NCBI RefSeq assembly: GCF_050003625.1
Contig: NC_134397.1
Location: 220,782,537-220,846,536, forward strand
Direction of reading: 5' to 3'
DNA length: 64,000 nt
Origin: Haematobia irritans
Lineage: Eukaryota > Arthropoda > Insecta > Diptera > Muscidae
Shown: piece by piece, positions 10,683-22,142 of the stretch
Layout of the letters: every line of letters starts with the position of its first letter
Position numbering within the stretch: position 1 is the first letter of the stretch
The notes under the pieces: generated by a model
Told to the model about the DNA's origin: nothing
The model's database searches: none
The model's input: only the letters and a program-made list of their open reading frames with translations
Made by a program: the position numbers and the translations under genes

Positions 10683-11616
10683 AAGGGTGATTCTTTTGAG
10701 GTTAGGATTTTCATGCATTAGTATTTGACAGATCACGTGGGATTTCAGACATGGTGTCAAAGAGAAAGATGCTCAGTATGCTTTGACATTTCATCATGAA
10801 TAGACTTACTAACGAGCCACAACGTCGAATTTTCAGTGAATGGGCCCTAGAAAAGTTGGCAGAAAATCCGCTTTTTTATCGACAAATTTTGTTCAGCGAT
10901 GAGGCTCATTTCTGGTTGAATGGCTACGTAAATAAGCAAAATTGCCGCATTTGGAGTGAAGAGCAACCAGAAGCCGTTCAAGAACTGCCCATGCATCCCG
11001 AAAAATGCACTGTTTGGTGTGGTTTGTACGCTGGTGGAATCATTGGACCGTATTTTTTCAAAGATGCTGTTGGACGCAACGTTACGGTGAATGGCGATCG
11101 CTATCGTTCGATGCTAACAAACTTTTTGTTGCCAAAAATGGAAGAACTGAACTTGGTTGACATGTGGTTTCAACAAGATGGCGCTACATGCCACACAGCT
11201 CGCGATTCTATGGCCATTTTGAGGGAAAACTTCGGAGAACAATTCATCTCAAGAAATGGACCGGTAAGTTGGCCACCAAGATCATGCGATTTGACGCCTT
11301 TAGACTATTTTTTGTGGGGCTACGTCAACTCTAAAGTCTACAGAAATAAGCCAGCAACTATTCCAGCTTTGGAAGACAACATTTCCGAAGAAATTCGGGC
11401 TATTCCGGCCGAAATGCTCGAAAAAGTTGCCCAAAATTGGACTTTCCGAATGGACCACCTAAGACGCAGCCGCGGTCAACATTTAAATGAAATTATCTTC
11501 AAAAAGTAAATGTCATGGACCAATCTAACGTTTCAAATAAAGAACCGATGAGATTTTGCAAATTTTATGCGTTTTTTTTTTTTAAAAAGTTATCAAGCTC
11601 TTAACAAATCACCCTT
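10683..11616 (+). mobile_element. DD41D (rosa-type) mariner-like element, copy 1
   Basis: Inverted ends AAGGGTGATTC and AAATCACCCTT with TA on both sides (10681-10682, 11617-11618). It is 934 bp with a deleted transposase gene. The copy at 55073-56005 is almost identical outside its own, different deletion, so both are young. Confidence 0.9.
10796..11509 (+). pseudogene. DD41D transposase, N-terminally deleted, ORF still open
   Basis: Tc1/mariner superfamily transposase. From the ATG, seven residues of the normal start (MNRLTNE) are fused in frame to the catalytic core, so the DNA-binding helix-turn-helix region of roughly 110 residues is gone. Catalytic residues are visible: FSDEAHFW (first Asp), MWFQQDGATCH (second Asp) and CDLTPLDYF (third Asp), the last two separated by 41 residues, the spacing of the rosa family. 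It ends RGQHLNEIIFKK. At 237 residues against an expected 345 or so, it could at most act as a binding-deficient fragment. Confidence 0.85.
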
Positions 11617-11618
11617 TA

Positions 11619-12030
11619 CAATCGTATTCACAAATGAAAATATCCTGTCGTGTTGCAATCGTTGCAGTCAAAGGTTTTGCATCTTTTACTGTCGCTGCTG
11701 CTACTGCTGTTCCCGAATGGAAAAGAAGTTAACAAGATAGTATGAGATACGAAGGACAGGGATTCGAATAAACTCCATGGAATAAGAGTTCTTATGTCAG
11801 CTTTAAGCATTCAGTTGAAATTGAATTCTCATGTAAGACGAATGAATTGTTGTTCGTCCATTAAATATTGGTATTAAGTGGAATATTAAAAAAAAACGGA
11901 CGAAATTTTAGCGGGAAATTTTAAAGCGTCTGAGAAATTGAGTTTAGCTTGAGTAAAATCTAATTCATATACGAAAAGAAGAAGAAGAAGACAGTGATAG
12001 TGTGAAAGACGTATAAAATTTCTATTGACA
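11619..12030. promoter_or_regulatory. Upstream region of the 12031 exon
   Basis: Between the DD41D element and the ATG at 12031 the sequence is unique-looking and holds a GAAGAAGAAGAAGAAG run at 11980-11995. It may include promoter and 5' UTR. I see no unambiguous TATA or initiator, so this is inference from position only. Confidence 0.25.
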
Positions 12031-12280
12031 ATGTTTTGTTTTATACAAATTGTTGTGATATTTACCTTTTCTTCAATCTTACAACGAACTTTTGTACAAA
12101 GTTCTTCGGCTAGCGGAAATGTTGATTCCGTTTCTGATTCTTCACAATTGTTGTTGTTTCCAAAGAATGATGTCGCAGATAATACAACACAAAGTACTTT
12201 GTGCTTGGATACGAATGCAGTTGCTAAGAATATTAGTAATAATAGTGCTACTGGAGTACAAATTGTAAATGCAACGAACC
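12031..12280 (+). CDS. Candidate first coding exon of a secreted or membrane protein
   Basis: From the ATG at 12031 the translation starts with a hydrophobic signal peptide (MFCFIQIVVIFTFSSIL, then a likely cleavage near FVQSSSASG). A Ser/Asn-rich segment follows with several N-glycosylation sequons (DNTTQ, KNISN, NNSAT, VNATN). At 12280 the frame runs into a strong donor, GTAAGT at 12281. I do not recognise the protein and find no convincing next exon, so later exons may be far downstream or outside the window. The composition is unlike the surrounding repeats, which argues for a host gene. It could also be chance: one exon of 83 codons is thin evidence. Confidence 0.45.
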
Positions 12281-12392
12281 GTAAGTAAAAGTTCTAGATG
12301 GTGTTGTATGTTTAAACATAAAATATTTTTTTTATTACAAAGGTGTAAAAGAGTAGAAAGTTAAAAATTTACTTTAAGACACTCCAAAAATC

Positions 12393-12560
12393 CCAGCAAA
12401 AAAGCGTAGGCGAAAAAAAGCAATAAAAAAAGTTCCTTTTCGATCCGGATGTGGTGCAAAATTGGCTCAGAGGCAATGAATTTTACATGCACCGAAAAAA
12501 TGTGAACTGTTTTATAGGATGAATGAACTACCACGCACGACAATTGAACTAAATTTTACT
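12393..12560 (+). mobile_element. Fragment of a CCCAGCAAAA-type MITE
   Basis: Starts CCCAGCAAAAAAGCGTAGGC and continues with TTCGATCCGGATGTGGTGC. The same block (GATCCGGAAGTGGTGCAAAA) recurs at about 24500, 29260, 30357 and 56120. Confidence 0.5.
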
Positions 12561-12918
12561 CCATATTTTGAGATTTCCACAAAGCGTTGTTAAAACCAGG
12601 AAATTTTAATGCCCTGTTGTACTTTTTTAACTGCAGTTCACGAAATTACATCATCTCATAGAAGAAAAAATTAAGTATAATTAAAGAAGAAAATCATTGG
12701 CGCCAAATCATGACCATTTTAACCATACAGTAGTTCATTCTTACTATTTTTGGGGATCGTACGAAAATTTTCATTTGTTTTAGTTCATATTGAACTTATG
12801 TTTACCGTCATTGAACTTTATACTCACGTTTAGTTCATAAAATTTTTGAGACATACTTAAAAAAGTAAGATTTCATTAAGCTGTGAAAAATTTCAATAAA
12901 AATAATAAAATTTAAATA
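12561..12918. other. AT-rich, no gene
   Basis: Contains repeated TAGTTCAT/TTGAACT phrases that also occur at 18900-21700, so probably decayed repeat. Confidence 0.35.
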
Positions 12919-13755
12919 CAGTAGAATTCGGTTATAGCGACCGCCAAGGGACCGAAATTATACGTCGTTATAACCGAACGTCGTTGTATCCAAATAAGTG
13001 TACACAATATTTTTAAATTTTTGTTTTATATCATGTATATTCATATTCATATTTATTGAGATTGGAAATAGTTTAGAATTGTGGTTTGTTTTCTATTTAC
13101 AAGAATTTCTTTTAATAATTTACTTTCAATAATTTCAACGGAACCATATAAACTCACTGATATATCAGAACACCCAAATCGTAAATACTGTTTTAATGTG
13201 TGCACCGCACACAAGGTTTCTGTCCTAGTTGGAATTTTGATTGGCTCATCTTCGTCATCTGGTTCATTATCGCTGTGAGTTTCATCATTTTCTTTTGTGT
13301 TCTCCACTATTTCTCTCAATGAAGGCTCTTCTGATGTCACGACGTTGTCATCGACATTTACGAACTCATCCCAGTCCTGGTTTGATCTCGAACTCATCCC
13401 AAACTGGTTTGAAAATTTCTTCTTTGTCATTTGCACCTCTGTTTGGGATAGTCGAAAACAAATTCTGTGATTCCCCGCAGTACATGTTTCTTTATTTAGT
13501 ATTGGCTGACGACAAAAAATTGAATGAAAAAAATAAAAATTAGTACACAGAGCTTACATCGTCGTTATAACCGAATTTCCATTCCAAAGCAGACGTGCAA
13601 ATTGGTCGTTAAAAGCAGATGGTTGCTAAAACCGGAGTCGTTCTAAGCGAATGCTTGCACATGTACAAATTATTAAGAACCAAACTTGCTTTGAAAATCC
13701 GTCGTTATAAACGGATGGTCGTCATAACCGAGGTCGTTATAAATTAATTCTATTG
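12919..13755 (-). mobile_element. Tigger/pogo-like DNA transposon remnant
   Basis: The ends CAGTAGAATTCGGTTATAGC (12919) and ATTAATTCTATTG (ending 13755) are inverted and flanked by TA. CGTTATAACCGA phrases sit just inside both ends, as in Tigger elements. It is 837 bp with only the C-terminal part of a transposase. Confidence 0.75.
13053..13436 (-). pseudogene. Tigger/pogo-like transposase, C-terminal fragment
   Basis: The acidic linker (DNEPDDEDEP), a leucine-containing helix (AVHTLKQYLRF) and the terminal NRKQTTILNYF match the usual C-terminus of Tigger/Jerky-type CENP-B-domain proteins. The catalytic DDE core and DNA-binding domains are absent. Confidence 0.6.
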
Positions 13756-13961
13756 TACAAGCAAATAATTTTTTTTCCAATAAAAATAAGTTAAATTTAG
13801 CATTAGTTTAACTGCGGAAATTTTTTTCATTATGGGCTTTTGTCATAAGGCGGATGTAATCTTTTTAAGCAGCACTGCATTGATTTCGCATTAGTTCTTC
13901 AGATGTAATGCTACACGCAAAACAATAATTCTTTCCTCCCAAACGAAATTTTAGACAAAAC

Positions 13962-15299
13962 CAAGTATATACGGCCGTAAGTTCGGCCGGTCCGAATCTT
14001 ATGTACCCTCCACCATGGATTGCGTAGAAACTTCTACGAAAGACTGTCATCCACAATCGAATTACTTGGGTTGTGGTATCTTAAAACTTCTGAACATCGT
14101 TATCTAAATTGTGAGTTAGTCCATACGTGGTATATATTAGCCAAAAAGTTATGTATAGCTAGGTCTACAAATAATTACAAATCGATATGGACTTTTCGCA
14201 CGATACGTAGAGAGCCAGAATTGAAATATGGGGGTCGCATATATGGGGGCTATATACAATTATGAACTTGATATGGACCAATTTTTGTGTGATTGGGGAT
14301 CGATTTATCTGAGGGCTATACATAACTATAGACCGATATGGACCTAGTTAGGCATGGTTGTTAACGGCCATATACTAGCACAATGTACCAAATCCAAAAC
14401 CAAATCTCGGGATCGGTTTATATGGGGGCTATATATGATTATGGACTGATATGGACCACTATTGGCATGGTTGTTAAATATCATATACTAACATCACGTA
14501 CCAAATTTCAACCGAATCGGATGACGTTTGCTCTTCCAAGGGGCTCCGGAGGTCAAATCTGGGGATCGGTTTATATGGGGCCTATATATAATTATGGACC
14601 GATTTCGACCAATTTTTGCATGAGTGTTTGAGGCCATATATTAGCACCACGTACCAAATTTCAACTGAATCAGATGAATTTTGGTCTTCCAAAAGGCTCC
14701 GGAGGTCAAATCTGGTGATCGGTTTATATGGGGTATATATATATAATTATGGACCGATGTGGACCAATTTTTGCATGGTAGTTAGAGACCATATACTAAC
14801 ACCAAGTACCAAATTTCAGCCGGATCGGATGAAATTTGCTTCTCTTAGAGGCTCCGCAAGCCAAATCGGGGGATCGGTTTATATGGGGGCGATATATAAT
14901 TATGGACCGATGTGGACCAATTTTTGCATGGTTGTTAGAGACTATATACTAACACCATGTACAAAATTTCAGCCGGATCGGATGAAATTTGCTTCTCTTA
15001 GAGGATCGGCAAGCCAAATTTGGGGGTCCGTTTATATGGGGGCTATACGTAAAAGTTGACCGATATGGCCCATTTACAATTCCGTCCAACCTACATCAAT
15101 AACAAATACTTGTGCCAAGTTTCAAGTCGATAGCTTGTTTCGTTCGGAAGTTAGCGTGATTTCAACAGACGGACGGACGGACATTTTCAGATCGACTCAG
15201 AATTTCACCACGACCCAGAATATATATACTTTATGGGGTCTTAGAGCAATATTTCGATGTGTTACATCGAAATATTGCTCCTATCGTGGAGGGTATAAC
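13962..15299 (-). mobile_element. Helitron-like element (family A) with defined borders
   Basis: Read on the minus strand it begins GTTATACCCTCCACG, passes the GTCC block (15168-15182 on plus as GGAC repeats) and 153 bp-type monomers, and ends with the GGACCGGCCGAACTTACGGCC hairpin region and TATATACTTG. Comparison with 40710-40735 gives the empty site. Insertion is between T residues with no obvious duplication, as expected for helentron-type transposition. Confidence 0.65.
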
Positions 15300-15561
15300 A
15301 AGTTCGTTTCTCATTTGCTTTTCGCTGTAAGGAAGTTTCTTTGGGAGAAAAGTATATACCTTTTGTGATAAACGTTTATTCTTTTCCAGGATGTAAAAAA
15401 ATTTCATAAAGACTAACTCAAAAACATTATTTTCTGGTTAATTGCATTTCCCCTTACATTTGTCTCACTTCCACGAGGTTTTTTTGTTCTTAGCACCTTT
15501 TTCTGTAATACAAACAATGTAGAAGAAATTATTCGATTTTATAATTTTTTTAAATTTTACC

Positions 15562-15625
15562 TTTTGCCTGGACGGAGAATCGAACCGCGGACCATGCAAT
15601 TTATAAGCCTGTCATCAATAGATAA
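15562..15625 (-). other. Truncated tRNA-like module (minus strand)
   Basis: B-box-like GGTTCGATTCTCCG is read on the minus strand. The 5' half with the A box is deleted compared with 41003-41077. Not a functional tRNA gene. Confidence 0.5.
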
Positions 15626-15716
15626 TTATCCATATAAGTTATATTAATATAGTATAGCTTGCGGCGCCCACGAACCGATTAAACAAACTTTATTTAACAG
15701 AAACAAACATTTAGTT

Positions 15717-15792
15717 GGGCACCGTGGAGCAGTGGTTGCTACGTCCGCCTTGGATGCCAAGAGTCGTGGGTTCGAGCCCTGCTTCGACCGAA
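15717..15792 (+). other. tRNA-like module (plus strand) followed by a T run
   Basis: Contains A-box-like TGGAGCAGTGGTTGCTACG and B box GGGTTCGAGCCC, then TTTTTTTT, a pol III terminator. It resembles the SINE head. The acceptor stem does not pair well, so it is a tRNA-derived promoter module rather than a tRNA. Confidence 0.55.
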
Positions 15793-16117
15793 CTTTTTTT
15801 TACATATATATTTTTTACATATATTCCAGAAAAGGTGTTCAACATTACATACTACTATATTAAATGTTTACTATTAAACTGTAAAGTGTGTCTTATTAAA
15901 GACTTAAAGTCAGAAAAGAACAATGCTTGATATAAACGAAATGGACTGTGTTGTTAGTTCAAAAATATTTTTTTTTATTGAAAAAATAAAAACTTTGTAA
16001 CAAACGAATTTTTTTGGTGATAAAAGTTTAAAATTTTCGAAGAAATTCAAAAAACTCTAACAATAGAAAACCGTTTTCGGTACACGTTTTCCAAACGTTT
16101 TTTTTTTTCTTTGCGTG

Positions 16118-16780
16118 TATTTCAATATTTTGGTTTAAAAAAAATGGGAATAACTTACAAAAAAATTAAATTTCTCTTAACTGTTTAGACTTATCTCAAC
16201 GTAAAGATTGTTTGAATAATACTAGCCAATATTTTATAACAATTTTTATTTCAGTGGAGAAATGGATCCGTACCCTTTTCAAATATTTATTTGGAAATTT
16301 CTATTATTTTATTAGTCCTTTTTAATTTTTTATTTAATTGTAAAACCGTGTTAAATAAAAGATTTTTATATATTACCTCAAAATAACTTCTTGTTAAGTC
16401 CATCTCTAGAAAAGCATTTTTCGATGTACTTTAAAAGTAATGACATAGTAAGAACTTCCAAATTTGTTTGCTGGGATGTTACCTCCAAAGAATTTGACAT
16501 TTCCTTAAGAATTTTGGTATGGATTCCGAGTGGGACTTATATTCTAAAATTAAAATTAGAATACAGATCTCATTTATACACCCTTAAAAAAATCGGTTCT
16601 TTAACATATGTTCCAAACATATTTTGCAGGAAGCACATATATTGTTGGATACTGCCGAAACAGTAATATGTTTGTTTTATGTGAACATATTATATGTTTG
16701 GAAGCATTTTGAGCCCAAAAATATTATATGCTTGGAAGAATTTTTCCCAAAGACGATTGTGCTCATTGCCTAACATACTC
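16118..16780. other. AT-rich, no gene
   Basis: Short repeated ATATGTTTGGAA phrases at 16600-16740. Nothing coding recognised. Confidence 0.4.
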
Positions 16781-17190
16781 GTAATTTTCACTTCCACGAA
16801 ATATTTTAGTTCTGGGCACCTTTTTCTGTAATACAAATAATGTTGAAGAAATTATTCACTTTTATAATTTTTTTAAATTTAAAAAAATTATAATAGTGAA
16901 AAAATTATAATAGTAAATTTTTCGCCTGCACGGAGAATCGAACCGAGGACCATACAGTTTGTAATCCAACACACTATCCACTGGACTACGTAGCTGTTAT
17001 AGTTACCAGTAGATAATTATCGTTATAAGTTACATTTATATAGCATAGTTTGCAGCGCCCACGAGCCCATGCCAACATAACATTATTTAACAGAAACATA
17101 CATTTGTTTGCCACGTGGAGCAGTGGTTAGCATGTCTGCCTTGCATGCAAAGGGTCGTGGGTTCAATCCCTTTTTAACAAATCTATTCAT
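16781..17190. mobile_element. Third, partial copy of the tRNA-module MITE
   Basis: Minus-strand tRNA-like module at 16922-16998 (GGTTCGATTCTCCG read on minus) and plus-strand module at 17105-17172 (GTGGAGCAGTGGTTAGCATG, GGGTTCAATCCC). The outer CACGCAAA ends are lost. Confidence 0.55.
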
Positions 17191-17279
17191 GGACAAATGA
17201 ATGTCGCTTTTTAAAACTGTTCCCAATGGTAACGCAGTTTAAGCCTGGTAAAATATATGTTCCTGAGTACGAATCTCTA

Positions 17280-17885
17280 CACCGAAAAAAATATTGTCGT
17301 TAGGCCAAAGATTTCATGTCCTTAAAATACTAATGCAAATTTTGCTTAGCATAGAAGACGCATTTCTCTAACATAAAGTTTTGTTCCTTGTCCAAAAGTC
17401 GATAATCTTTTCAATGAAGTCGTATTATCCTTATAATTAAGTGATTTCACTTAAAAATGGGTGTCACAACATTAAAAAAAATTTTTGGGGTAAGGTCAAC
17501 TTGACTTTAATAGTTCAGAAAATTTCTTTAAAATAAATGAAATTTTCTTTATATTTGTTGTCTTTTTGCATCTTGACTACAAAGCAAAAATCGTTCAAAA
17601 ATAGGACATGTTTTTCAACACTTTATTTTAAAGGCATTTCTTACTTGAAACATAGAATAATTTCTCCTGGAAGTCAAGTCTGAATTTGGAAAATAAAGTT
17701 GTCGTTATCTCGTTGTTAAAGGACTTTGATTGTATATATAGAAAAACAGCTGAAAAAATGAAAAATTAAAATTTGCTTCCTAGAAGCAAGTACACAAAAC
17801 CTGATTTTAAAAGAGAATTGTGTCTTAAAAGTATCCTTACTTGCATTCTCTGTTTCTTTGGCTCGGAATCAATACCAAAAGGAGA
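17280..17885. mobile_element. CACTGAAAAA-type MITE, copy 1
   Basis: Starts TACACCGAAAAAAATATTG and shares its whole length with 32095-32740 (inverted) and 47299-47956. The right terminal repeat is degraded. No ORF. Confidence 0.6.
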
Positions 17886-18211
17886 AAGTCTTAAATCCCG
17901 GCCAAAGGCCATCCACGCAAAACGTAAACCTGATGCGATACAATGCTATTCGGAACAACAAAAGTGTGTATAGGTTCCAAATCCCAGAATGCGAAAATTG
18001 AAAACGAAACACAATCCCAAAAAGGATATTGGGGTTCATTGTAATTTATTTTCTAAAATAGGTTTTAAAAGTAAAAAGAAGTTACTCCCCAAAAAAACAT
18101 AAAAATTTCATATTGTTGTTTACCATATAATTTTTTTGGGGTCCATTGTCATAGCGCCAAAACATGGACGATTTTTGGTTTTTTCTCTTAATTGTATCAG
18201 CGTATACTAAA
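17886..18211. other. AT-rich, no gene
   Basis: No recognisable feature. Confidence 0.4.
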
Positions 18212-18790
18212 TGGAAGCCACCATGGTGCAATTGTTAACATGCCCGCTACGCATACACAGGGTCGTGGCTTCAAATCCAATTTCGACCAAATACCAAAAA
18301 GTTTCAGTCGTGGATTATTTCCCCTCAGTAATGCTGGTGAAATTTCTGAGTGTGTCAAAGATTATCTATGTGGGAGCCACCGTGGTGCAATGGTTAGCAT
18401 GCCCGCCTTGCATACACAAGGTCGTGGGTTCGATTCCTGCTTCGACCGAACACCAAAAAGTTTTTCAGCGGTGGATTATCCCACCTCAGTAATGTTGGTG
18501 ACATTTCTGAGGGTTTCAAAACTTCTCTAAGTGGTTTCACTGCAATGTGGAACGCCGTTTGGACTCGGCTATAAAAAGGAGGTCCCTTGTCATTGAGATT
18601 AACATGGAATCACAATGGACTGAATAGTCTAAGTGAGCCTGATACATCGGGCTGCCACATAACCTAACCATCTATGTTGTTGCACTGAAATTTGGAACGC
18701 CGTTCGGGCTTGGCTATGAAAAGGAGGTCCTTTTCATTGAGCTTAACATGGAATCGGGCAGCACTCAGCGATAAAAGAGAAGTTCACCAC
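18212..18790 (+). mobile_element. SINE split by a second SINE
   Basis: An older copy (18212-18372 and 18670-18790) is interrupted by a younger one at 18373-18669. The younger copy is bounded by an 8 bp duplication ATCTATGT (18365-18372 and 18670-18677). The older copy stops at TTCACCAC, where the hAT-like element begins. Confidence 0.8.
18373..18669 (+). mobile_element. Younger tRNA-derived SINE with 8 bp target duplication
   Basis: Intact A and B boxes and a short (CCTAA) tail. A small deletion is present in the 3' body (the stretch with GGGCAGCACTCAGTG is missing). Confidence 0.8.
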
Positions 18791-18896
18791 CAAGGCCGTA
18801 TTCAGGGGGGGGGGGTGAGGGGGATCAAACCCCCCCCCCCCCCCCCGAAATGAATGAATATTTTTATATAAATAAATATATATTTTTAGCTGCATA

Positions 18897-21738
18897 CACT
18901 GAAAAAACAGTGAACCCTTTTCCATTGCAAAATGAACTAAACTGTAGTAATATTGACCATGATTTAGCCCTTAAGATTTTTTTCAACTTGTCTAGTTTAT
19001 AATTTTCTTGAATTTTAGTTCATCTATAACATTGTAGTTTAGTTCATTTTTACAACACCATAAGATTTATATACCCCTACCAAGTTAAAAAGTCAGTATT
19101 ATTTTGGTTTACTTGCTTATTTTGTGAGAAACCCGATAATAAAAATTGGTTAACAGTCTCTTTAAAATGCCGACGACTAAACTATTTTTAAATCAATCAT
19201 TCCACAGTACAGAGAAATTAAATAATTAAAGGAACAACAAACCGTTTTACTATTATGAAAATTGTCATACATTAAAATTAAACTTTCTTTAAGCAAAAGT
19301 ACTTTATTATAAAAACTTATGATGAAAGTTCTTAATACAATGTTTTTTGCGAATAAAAATTATGACCACGTGGAACAGAGAGTAGTTAATTTGAACTCGC
19401 TGTTTGGACATTTTGACTTATCCTTTTTTATTCATCGTAGGTAATTTTTTCAAATATCTTGCTGGAAAAAAATGGAAACAATAATGAAAACTGTTAAAAA
19501 TTAACACCATGTAATGAAATATAATTTTTAATTCTTCATTTTAGCTTGTAACTTACAATATTTGGGGCATTTTATCAAATGGTGTAAGGAATTTAACTTT
19601 TCTTTGGAAAACGTATTTCATAAAATTTGTACCTGAAACAATTAGAGAAATAATGATGTATTCTAAATAAACTCATAAAACTGTGTTGTTATCGATGTGA
19701 AAGATATAATAAAATAAATATTCTAGTTGAAAGAAAGCCAAAGTTTTAATTTAAACTTACCAATTCTCTATTAAATTGTACGCTGAGGGGAAATATAAAA
19801 AGTTGTCCAAATTTATTTGGGTTACTCTGAAATTATATATTTATTTTTTACATTAAATAAAATTATTAAATAGGTTTTCAAAAAATCTAATGAAAAAAAT
19901 AATAATATGCATAAAAAACCAAATATTCTTGATATCCCTAGACAGTCATCATTCGTCAAAATGACGACACGTAATTTCATTTTCGATTTAAAATGCATTT
20001 TAGTCTATTGGGAAATGGTAAATTTAAGTTATACTAATTCGACCGTTTTATGAATTTTTGTTTTATACTACTTAAAACCAACTTTAGTAAGAAAATAAAT
20101 TCAAGTTTGGTTCACTTTTCGCTCACGATGAAAATTATAGCGTCTTGAAATCAGCCGTAGTCAAAATGACGAAGGATGACGTTAATGTACAAAAAATAAG
20201 GATGACTGTCCAGGGTTAAAAGAAAGTTAAAGAATACTTACCAATTCACTATTAAATTACAGGCAAAGGAGTACTAAAAATTTGTCCAAATTTTTAAAGG
20301 GTTATTCTGAAATTAAATATTTGTTTTTACATTAAAAATATTACATTGGTTTCCAAAAAATTTTATTAAAGAAATACTAAAATAAGGTATTAAAAACTGT
20401 AATTTTGATGATAAAAAGGTCATAAAAACGTAAATATTCTAGTCGAAAAAAAGGCAATTTTTAAAAGAAAACTTACCAATTCTCTATTTTTTAAATTTGT
20501 TCGAATCCATCTGGAGTTGCTCTGAAATGAAATATTGTTTTTACAACAAAGAAAAACATTAAACTGGTTTCCAAAAAAAAAATAATTAACAAATAATAAT
20601 ATACATAAAAAATATTCTTTTTAAAAGAAAGTCATATTAAAAAAATACTTACCAATTTATGAATAAACTATAGGCTGAGATATAATAAATTCATCTGGAA
20701 TTGAATATTAATTTTTTACATAGAATAATACAAATTTCAATACACTTTCAATTTCAACATATTTTCCTAAATATTCTTAATAACTTTTTTCTAAACTACC
20801 GATAAAATATTAATAACTTTCATTTTAAAGGTTTAATAAACAAACACCAATATATGTCTCAAAGATCCAAAATATTCCATGCCTTTATATTCCCTTGTTG
20901 CATACCAGCTAAAAAGATGCAACAGCCCACGCCAACGCCAACTATACAACTGAAGCACGCCAAACAAAACCAAGCAAAGCCAAAACATTCCCACAACAAC
21001 AAAAACACATATGCCTTTATTGAAAACAACACCTCACCCACACAAACCACTAAATGGACAAAAATAAAAACAACCCCACGCTCATGTATACACAACAAAA
21101 CTCAAGTAACATAATCTTTACATTAATCACATTCCACTATGCCGATAAAGATCTCTGTACTATGCATTAGTTCATAGCATCTGCTGACAATTTACTCTAA
21201 GAATAATATTCGTAAAGGCACACCAGTTTATGAACGATGAAACGTTTAACTTAAAATTTGCAAAATTTTCATGAAATGTTATCTACCATTTTTGACGAAA
21301 ATGTCTATAAATTTAATTACATGTGAACTAAAAATATTTCATTGGGTAATTTTTTACCAACAATTATTAACTATAGGAATTGTCAGTAAGAAATTCCTAT
21401 CCACTTTCAAGTTCATTTTTCGTAAAAAAATATTTTCTCATACAAAAAAATCTTATAGTAAATTGCACTTATTATTTAGAAAATACTTTACATTTCACAA
21501 ATAGTTTTATAGCATGAGAAACGAATTTTTAACTACCAGTTAAGAAATTTTTTAAGGAAATTTCCATCGTATTTTGTAGGCCATGAACTAAACGATTGCT
21601 ACTTAGAATTTGTAAAATTTCCTTTCGAGTAGTTAATTTTCGTTGAAGATACGAAAAATGAACTAAAATTCTGGAAAATTCTTGTAATAAATTATTGTAA
21701 AAATCTTCTTAAATTTACGAGACACTTTTTTTTCTGTG
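18897..21738. mobile_element. Possible TA-flanked foldback element
   Basis: CACTGAAAAAA at the left and TTTTTTTTCTGTG at the right, each next to TA. The interior repeats TGAACTAAA phrases. The ends are short and low complexity, so this is tentative. No gene in it. Confidence 0.35.
19936..20215. mobile_element. piggyBac-like MITE
   Basis: Ends CCCTAGACAGTCATC and GGATGACTGTCCAGGG, with an inner repeat GTCAAAATGACGA near both sides. TTAA follows on the right; the left flank is ATAT, probably mutated. It is 280 bp, non-coding. Confidence 0.5.
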
Positions 21739-22142
21739 TAGAAAAATCTTATCGAAGATGTTGAAGAAAAGCTGGAGGTTTTATTTTGAAAAACGCTTAC
21801 CTATAAAACTTGCACAAATCATAGAATACTATTTGAAAAGCCCGTCAAACGGTGGTCGAAAAAAAACTGATTGTTTTTGTTCTCGCACCACAAATTTCAT
21901 TTTTGGAAAATGTCTTTCTGCTTTTTATTTGTGTTTGTTGTTCTTTTTGTGAACATGACTCGCTTTGTTTGGCCATAGCAACAACAACGAAACAGCCAAA
22001 TACACATGTGTAAATGAAATGGCGGAAAACCTGCGAAAAGAACCTGCCTAATTCAGCGATGGAAGCACTTGGAGAGTGCAATAAAGAGATATTTCCAAAC
22101 GTGCATATTCTTTTAAAAATTTTGGTCACTTTGCCAGTTACT

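Larger units (their letters stand above)
13914..16117. mobile_element. CACGCAAA MITE carrying tRNA-like modules, interrupted
   Basis: Ends CACGCAAAACAATAATTC and TTTCTTTGCGTG with TA on both sides (13912-13913, 16118-16119). It is related along its length to the uninterrupted element at 40679-41606. A helitron-like element (13962-15299) splits it after TTTTAGACAAA. The 40679 copy shows the unfilled site. Confidence 0.7.

Noticed and set aside
18743..18925. 60-codon Gly/Pro-rich frame
   Set aside because: Translation of the G/C runs at the end of the hAT-like element.
20854..21114. 86- and 79-codon frames on opposite strands
   Set aside because: Low-complexity (Pro/Thr/Lys or Cys/Val runs), no family resemblance, overlap each other.
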